Assembly (NCBI GenBank): GCA_946623765.1
Contig: CAMORL010000015.1
Span: 1 to 18,212, forward strand
Direction of reading: 5' to 3'
DNA length: 18,212 nucleotides
Origin: an uncultured Clostridia bacterium
Lineage (GTDB): Bacteria; Bacillota_A; Clostridia; Christensenellales; CAG-138
Below are positions 14,444 through 18,212 of the stretch, piece by piece; the stretch's first letter is position 1; each line of letters opens with the position of its first letter. The notes below the pieces were generated by a model, which searched no databases, had not been told where the DNA came from, and was given only the letters and a program-made list of their open reading frames with translations. The position numbers and the translations under genes are program-made.

Positions 14444-14471
14444 ATTATACCATATCCGGACGTTTCCGCAA
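14444..14471 (-). promoter_or_regulatory. Promoter of the pyruvate kinase-like gene
   Basis: On the minus strand, TTGCGG (14471-14466) and a perfect TATAAT (14449-14444) are 16 bp apart. It is divergent from the Nudix promoter. Confidence 0.75.
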
Positions 14472-14492
14472 CGCCCGATTGCGCAAAAGAGG

Positions 14493-14521
14493 TTGAATCG
14501 GACCGCACGTTCCGCTATAAT
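14493..14521 (+). promoter_or_regulatory. Promoter of the Nudix hydrolase operon
   Basis: TTGAAT at 14493-14498 and TATAAT at 14516-14521 with a 17-bp spacer, 29 nt before the start codon. Confidence 0.85.
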
Positions 14522-14550
14522 ACGCTTAGAATCATATCCGAGGGAGTTTT

Positions 14551-14943
14551 ATGAAAACGGTCAGAGTGGTCGCGGCGGTGATACACCGGGACGGCGCGGT
14601 GCTTGCAACGCAGCGCGGGTACGGCGCATACAAGGATTTCTGGGAGTTTCCGGGCGGAAAGATCGAGGCGGGAGAGACGCCCGAAGCGGCCTTGGTACGC
14701 GAAATCAGGGAGGAGCTTGCCGTTGCGGTCGAGCCGGAACGGTATCTTTTGACGGTGGAATACGATTACCCTGCATTCCATCTCTCCATGGATTGCTTTC
14801 TCTGCACGATCGCGGAAGGCGAGCCAAAGCTTCTCGAGCACGAATCGGCGCGCTGGCTTCGTCGGGAACATCTGCTTGACGTGAACTGGCTTCCCGCGGA
14901 TCTTTTGATCGTCGAACGTCTCAAAAAGGAGGGATCGCTGTGA
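14551..14943 (+). CDS. Nudix hydrolase, MutT-type (deoxy)nucleoside triphosphate pyrophosphatase
   Basis: 130 residues, the usual MutT size. The Nudix box is G36-x5-E42-x7-R50-E51-x2-E54-E55-L-A57-V, with Ala in place of the common last Gly; the Glu residues bind magnesium. The start VVAAVIHRDGAVLATQR and the substrate-side FWEFPGGKIE are typical of enzymes that clean oxidised or damaged nucleotides such as 8-oxo-dGTP, cleaving to the monophosphate and pyrophosphate. The exact substrate is not certain. GAGGGAG precedes ATG 14551. The stop overlaps the next gene's GTG start by 4 nt, so the two are coupled, though I see no obvious functional link with the hydrolase. Confidence 0.88.
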   Translation: MKTVRVVAAVIHRDGAVLATQRGYGAYKDFWEFPGGKIEAGETPEAALVREIREELAVAVEPERYLLTVEYDYPAFHLSMDCFLCTIAEGEPKLLEHESARWLRREHLLDVNWLPADLLIVERLKKEGSL

Positions 14944-15878
14944 TCGCACTTCTGTGCGCAGCGGTTCTGCTGTGTCTTGCCGCCGCCTTACTCGGCATCG
15001 CGTACGCAACGTTTTCGATCGTGTTCCGTTCGCCGAACAAAACGCAGAACGACGATTTCAACATTCCTTCGTCCGATCAGATGGCGCCGCTCAGGGAAAC
15101 GGTTTCCGAAATGATCCGGACGCTCAACGCGATCCCCTTCGAACGCGTCGGCACGACGTCGTTCGACGGACTGCATCTTTCCGGACGGTATTATCCCGGA
15201 GCGGACGGCGCGCCGCTTGCGATCCTGTTTCACGGATACCGCGGGACGCCCTCGCGCGATTTTTCCGGCGGTATGCAGCTGTACCGCAGCGAAGGACTCC
15301 GGATTCTGATGATCGAGGAGCGCGCGCACTGCACGAGCGAGGGACACGTCATCACGTTCGGTGTGAAGGAACGGCTGGATTGCCTGACCTGGATCGAGTG
15401 GGCGCGAAACCGCTTCGGCGACGTTCCGATCCTGCTGTGCGGGATCTCGATGGGTGCGGCGACGGTGCTGATGGCGTCCGGGCTTGCGCTTCCGGAGAAC
15501 GTCCGGGGAATCATTGCGGACGCGCCGTTTACGAGTCCGAAGGCAATTATCACGAAGGTGCTCGTTGACCGAAAGCTGCCGCCGCGGCTGATCTGGCCGT
15601 TTCTTTGGCTCGGCGCACGGGTCTTCGGCGGATTCGATCCGAACGCGGCAGACGCCGCAAAGGCTGTGAAACGCTCGCCGGTGCCGGTTCTGCTGATCCA
15701 CGGCGAGGACGACCGGTTCGTACCATGTGAGATGGGGCGGGAGATCGCGGGGGCAAATCCCGACGCGGTGGAACTGCACACATTCCCGGACGCAGGGCAC
15801 GGGTTGAGCTTTCTGATCGACCGTCCCCGCTACGAACGCATCGCCCGTGATTTCATACACCGAACGCTGCATCCGTAA
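14940..15878 (+). CDS. Membrane-anchored alpha/beta hydrolase
   Basis: 312 residues. Residues 2-29 form one N-terminal membrane helix or uncleaved signal, so the catalytic domain probably faces outward. The alpha/beta hydrolase motifs are LAILFHGYRG (93-102, oxyanion strand), GISMGA (168-173) with nucleophile Ser170, LLIHGEDDRFVP (251-262) with Asp258, and AGHGLSF (285-291) with His287. The closest known type is the YqkD/BAAT-like 'alpha/beta hydrolase with N-terminal anchor' group of Bacillota; the substrate is not known. It starts with GTG at 14940 in a GTGA overlap with the Nudix stop, preceded by AAAAAGGAGG. No terminator is evident in the 48 nt before the response regulator, so read-through into that gene is possible. 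Confidence 0.87.
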   Translation: MIALLCAAVLLCLAAALLGIAYATFSIVFRSPNKTQNDDFNIPSSDQMAPLRETVSEMIRTLNAIPFERVGTTSFDGLHLSGRYYPGADGAPLAILFHGYRGTPSRDFSGGMQLYRSEGLRILMIEERAHCTSEGHVITFGVKERLDCLTWIEWARNRFGDVPILLCGISMGAATVLMASGLALPENVRGIIADAPFTSPKAIITKVLVDRKLPPRLIWPFLWLGARVFGGFDPNAADAAKAVKRSPVPVLLIHGEDDRFVPCEMGREIAGANPDAVELHTFPDAGHGLSFLIDRPRYERIARDFIHRTLHP

Positions 15879-15926
15879 GAACCGCATAATCTGCCGCATA
15901 CCGCAAAAGAGCATAGGAGAACAACG

Positions 15927-16589
15927 ATGAGAATACTTTTGGTCGAAGACGATCCGGCGATCGTGCGGACGCTTTCGGCGTTTTTGGAAAGCGAGGGCTT
16001 TTCGGTCGTGTCGAAATCGTCGGAAAAACCGGCGGTGTCGGCGATCGAAGCGGCGCCGTTCGATCTTGCGCTGCTGGACGTATCGCTTGCGAGGGGGAGC
16101 GGATTCCCCGTCTGCGAAGCGGCAAAAGCAAAGGGCATACCGGTGATCTTTCTGACTGCATCCGGTGACGAAAACAGCGTGGTCAAGGGGCTGGACATGG
16201 GCGCGGACGACTATATCACAAAGCCGTTCCGTCCGCGAGAGCTGGTTTCGCGCATCAAAAGCGTGCTCAGAAGAAGCGGCAGGGAAACCGTGCTGACGCT
16301 CGGAAACAGCGTGACCGTCGATCCCGAAAAGGGACTCGTTTTAAGGGACGGAGAAGAGCTGCGGCTTTCGGCGCTGGAGTATCGCCTTCTGATGGCGTTT
16401 GTGAATCACCGGGGAAGGCTGCTGACGCGCGAAAAGCTGCTCGAGGATATCTGGGACATCGCGGGAGATTACGTCAACGACAATACCCTGACCGTCTATA
16501 TCAAGCGGCTGCGCGAAAAGCTCGGCGACGAAGGCGGGGAGCAGCAGATCATCAAAACCGTACGCGGACTCGGATACCGCATGGACTGA
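15927..16589 (+). CDS. OmpR-family response regulator
   Basis: 220 residues. The receiver domain has the acidic pair D8/D9, phosphorylation site Asp51 (ALLDVSL), Thr77 and Lys99 (TKPF). The C-terminal OmpR/PhoB winged helix (about 124-220) includes LSALEYRLLMAFVNHRG, TREKLLEDIW, and the recognition part NDNTLTVYIKRLREKLG, ending with the wing hairpin TVRGLGYRMD. TAGGAGAA precedes ATG 15927. The histidine kinase starts 1 nt after its stop, and a Bce/MacB-like transporter ATPase lies downstream, so it probably belongs to the BceR type that responds to peptide antibiotics. A direct repeat before the transporter gene is a plausible target. I found no convincing promoter in the 48-nt gap upstream. 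Confidence 0.93.
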   Translation: MRILLVEDDPAIVRTLSAFLESEGFSVVSKSSEKPAVSAIEAAPFDLALLDVSLARGSGFPVCEAAKAKGIPVIFLTASGDENSVVKGLDMGADDYITKPFRPRELVSRIKSVLRRSGRETVLTLGNSVTVDPEKGLVLRDGEELRLSALEYRLLMAFVNHRGRLLTREKLLEDIWDIAGDYVNDNTLTVYIKRLREKLGDEGGEQQIIKTVRGLGYRMD

Positions 16590-16590
16590 T

Positions 16591-17586
16591 ATGTTTCGGA
16601 ATCGGGAACTGAAAATCGAATGCATTGCAGACGCCGCGCTGACGGCGGTATTCGCCGCTGCGGGCTTTTTTGTGCATCCGCTTGCCGGCGTATCGGCGCT
16701 TGCGCTCGGCGGCGGTCTCACCGCTCTGCATCTTTGGCTCGGGCACAGACGGTATGCAAGGATCGACGCGCTTTCAAAGAGCATCGACCGCGTGCTGCAC
16801 GAACAGGATCGGATCCTGATTGCCGAGAGCGAGGAGGGGGAGCTGGCGATCCTCACGGCGGAGATCCGCAAAATGACCGTGCGTCTCGGTGAACAGAACG
16901 ATCAGCTGAAGGCGGACAAGCGGCTGCTGTCGGACGCGATCGCCGATCTGTTCCATCAGATCCGAACGCCGCTGACCGCAATGAACCTGCTCGTTTCGCT
17001 TCTTGCGGAGGACGACCTGCCGCCGGATCGAAGGCGCAGATACCTGCACGAGCTCAGAGAACAGCTTTCGCGCATCCAATGGATCACGGAAACGCTTCTG
17101 AAGCTGTCGAAGCTCGACGCCGAAACCGTGCGCTTCCGCCCGGAACCGACCGACGCGGGCGCGCTGATCGGGGAAGCCGCCGAACCGCTCCGCATCCGCA
17201 TGGAACTGAAGGACATTTCCTTTGCCGTCGAAGGCACGGCGGACCTCTGCGTCGATCGCGCATGGACGGTTGAAGCGCTTTCGAACATTCTCAAAAACTG
17301 TCTGGAGCACACGCCGGAGGGAGGACGGATCACGGCTGCGATCGAGGACAGCCCGATCCTTTGCCGCATCACGATGCGCGATACGGGAACCGGCTTCGAT
17401 CCGGAGGATCTCGGACATGTCTTTGAACGCTTCTATCGCGGAAAGAACGCCGCAGGCGACAGCATCGGCATCGGGCTTGCGCTTTCGCGCGAGGTGATCG
17501 CAAGTCAGGGCGGCACGATCGTCGCGAAAAACGCCGAGAACGGCGGCGCGATGTTCGTCATTACTTTTTATAAATCCGTTCTGTAA
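16591..17586 (+). CDS. Intramembrane-sensing histidine kinase (BceS-like)
   Basis: 331 residues. Two membrane helices (about 10-28 and 32-50) are joined by only a few residues, so there is no extracellular sensor domain. After a linker the H-box is DLFHQIRTPLTA, with His122. The ATPase domain has the N-box NILKNCLEHTPEGG, the G1 box RDTGTGFDPEDLGHVFERFYRG and the G2 box SIGIGLALSREVI. Gln after the phosphorylated His (HQ instead of HE) is common in the BceS/VanS side of the family. Such kinases are switched on by their partner ABC transporter, whose ATPase gene follows at 17701. The ATG at 16591 comes 1 nt after the regulator stop, with no clear ribosome binding site: translational coupling. 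A terminator follows. Confidence 0.92.
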   Translation: MFRNRELKIECIADAALTAVFAAAGFFVHPLAGVSALALGGGLTALHLWLGHRRYARIDALSKSIDRVLHEQDRILIAESEEGELAILTAEIRKMTVRLGEQNDQLKADKRLLSDAIADLFHQIRTPLTAMNLLVSLLAEDDLPPDRRRRYLHELREQLSRIQWITETLLKLSKLDAETVRFRPEPTDAGALIGEAAEPLRIRMELKDISFAVEGTADLCVDRAWTVEALSNILKNCLEHTPEGGRITAAIEDSPILCRITMRDTGTGFDPEDLGHVFERFYRGKNAAGDSIGIGLALSREVIASQGGTIVAKNAENGGAMFVITFYKSVL

Positions 17587-17608
17587 ATCCATCGGAAGAA
17601 TCCGTCGG

Positions 17609-17636
17609 ATCCGGCGACATGCGCGCCGGATTTTTT
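17609..17636 (+). terminator. Rho-independent terminator after the histidine kinase
   Basis: ATCCGGCG (17609-17616) pairs with CGCCGGAT (17624-17631) around a 7-nt loop, and T residues run to 17636. It separates the two-component genes from the transporter genes, which therefore need their own promoter. Confidence 0.9.
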
Positions 17637-17638
17637 CG

Positions 17639-17670
17639 GTCACCGAACTGTCACTTTTCTTTTGTAGAAT
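17639..17670 (+). promoter_or_regulatory. Transporter promoter with probable response-regulator direct repeat
   Basis: GTCAC occurs at 17639-17643 and again at 17650-17654, an 11-bp step: the head-to-tail spacing used by OmpR-type regulators. A -10 like TAGAAT lies at 17665-17670, while the -35 region (about 17642-17647, ACCGAA) is far from consensus. A poor -35 covered by an activator site suggests activation by the adjacent regulator (inference). Confidence 0.5.
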
Positions 17671-17700
17671 GGATGCAGAAGAACAAAAGGAGGCAATCTC

Positions 17701-18212
17701 ATGGAAATACTGAAGGTGGAAAACCTGACCAAAATCTACGGCGCGGGGGTTAACGAGGTACGCGCGCTGGACGGCGTTTCGTTCTCGGTGGAAAAGGGCG
17801 AATTCCTGGCGATCATCGGTCCGTCCGGCAGCGGCAAATCGACGCTGCTGCACGCATTGGGCGGCGTCGACCGTCCGACGTCCGGCAAAGTCTTTATGAA
17901 CGGACAGGATGTCTATGCGCAGAACGAGGAACAGCTTGCGATCTTCCGCCGCCGTCACGTCGGGCTGATCTATCAGTTTTATAACCTCATCCCGGTTTTG
18001 AACACGGTCGAAAACATGACGCTGCCCGTGCGCATGGACGGACGCAAGGTCGACGAAGAACGGCTCAACGAGCTGCTGCACCTGCTCGCGTTGGAGGATC
18101 GAAAGAACAATCTTCCGAATCAGCTTTCCGGCGGACAGCAGCAGCGCGTGTCGATCGGAAGAGCGCTCATGAACGCACCGGAGATCGTGCTTGCAGACGA
18201 GCCGACCGGCAA
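17701..18212 (+). CDS. ABC transporter ATP-binding protein, BceA/MacB-like (partial)
   Basis: The first 170 residues are present and the gene runs out of the window. Walker A is GPSGSGKST (40-48), the Q-loop is YQFYNLIPVLNTVENM (Q92), the signature is LSGGQQQR (142-149), and Walker B is EIVLADEPTG (161-170). QFYNLIPVLTVxEN is characteristic of BceA-type ATPases in peptide-antibiotic resistance and sensing modules. AAAAGGAGG precedes ATG 17701. With the upstream regulator and HQ-type kinase this makes a Bce-like module; the large permease expected downstream is outside the window. Whether it detoxifies bacitracin, lantibiotics or something else cannot be said. Confidence 0.93.
   Translation, partial: MEILKVENLTKIYGAGVNEVRALDGVSFSVEKGEFLAIIGPSGSGKSTLLHALGGVDRPTSGKVFMNGQDVYAQNEEQLAIFRRRHVGLIYQFYNLIPVLNTVENMTLPVRMDGRKVDEERLNELLHLLALEDRKNNLPNQLSGGQQQRVSIGRALMNAPEIVLADEPTG

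Noticed and set aside
15879..15926. Promoter for the response regulator (CATAAT at 15885-15890)
   Set aside because: No acceptable -35 at 16-19 bp upstream; read-through from the hydrolase gene is equally plausible.

Overview
The window looks like a chromosomal piece of a Gram-positive, low-oxygen Bacillota (Clostridia-type) genome of fairly high G+C. The basis is strong AGGAGG ribosome binding sites, sigma-A-like promoters with 16-19 bp spacers, many GTGA/ATGA stop-start overlaps, and gene families typical of uncultured gut or rumen Clostridia: PadR-DUF1700-DUF4097, a Bce-type regulator/transporter module, a YczE-type membrane protein, and radical SAM/SPASM. I cannot assign a genus. There are 18 complete or partial protein genes. 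I saw no tRNA, rRNA, CRISPR array, insertion sequence or phage gene.

Layout. 1-146: tail of a GNAT acetyltransferase, then a terminator. 226-2173: PadR regulator, DUF1700 membrane protein and DUF4097 beta-solenoid protein, an autoregulated envelope-type operon. 2276-3828: a MerR regulator carrying two membrane helices and a zinc ribbon, translationally coupled to a CPBP intramembrane protease. 3858-5935: a GNAT-alpha/beta-hydrolase fusion and a two-domain GNAT protein. 5969-6928 (minus): a DUF1295/ICMT-like membrane protein. 7030-11475: a four-gene plus-strand operon with its own promoter and terminator. 11500-12186 (minus): a YczE-like membrane protein. 12302-14415 (minus): a DUF362 protein and a short pyruvate kinase. 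14493-15878: a Nudix hydrolase and a membrane-anchored alpha/beta hydrolase. 15927-18212: a two-component system and the ATPase of a Bce/MacB-like ABC transporter, cut off by the window end.

The most interesting part is 7030-11475. A membrane protein with BspA-type leucine-rich repeats is followed by a 589-residue radical SAM/SPASM enzyme. The enzyme gene overlaps a small gene by 32 nt. That gene encodes a 130-residue protein ending in a Ser/Gly linker with a single Phe, then thirteen consecutive Asn and a final His. A membrane protein with two zinc ribbons closes the operon. The enzyme-plus-small-substrate layout is that of a radical-SAM-modified peptide (RiPP-like) system, but I do not recognise the substrate class. 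This is inference from gene order and motifs; no modification can be read from DNA.

Most other genes are ordinary families. The secondary points of interest are the membrane-tethered MerR next to a protease, the acetyltransferase-hydrolase fusion, and a pyruvate kinase that lacks its C-terminal domain.
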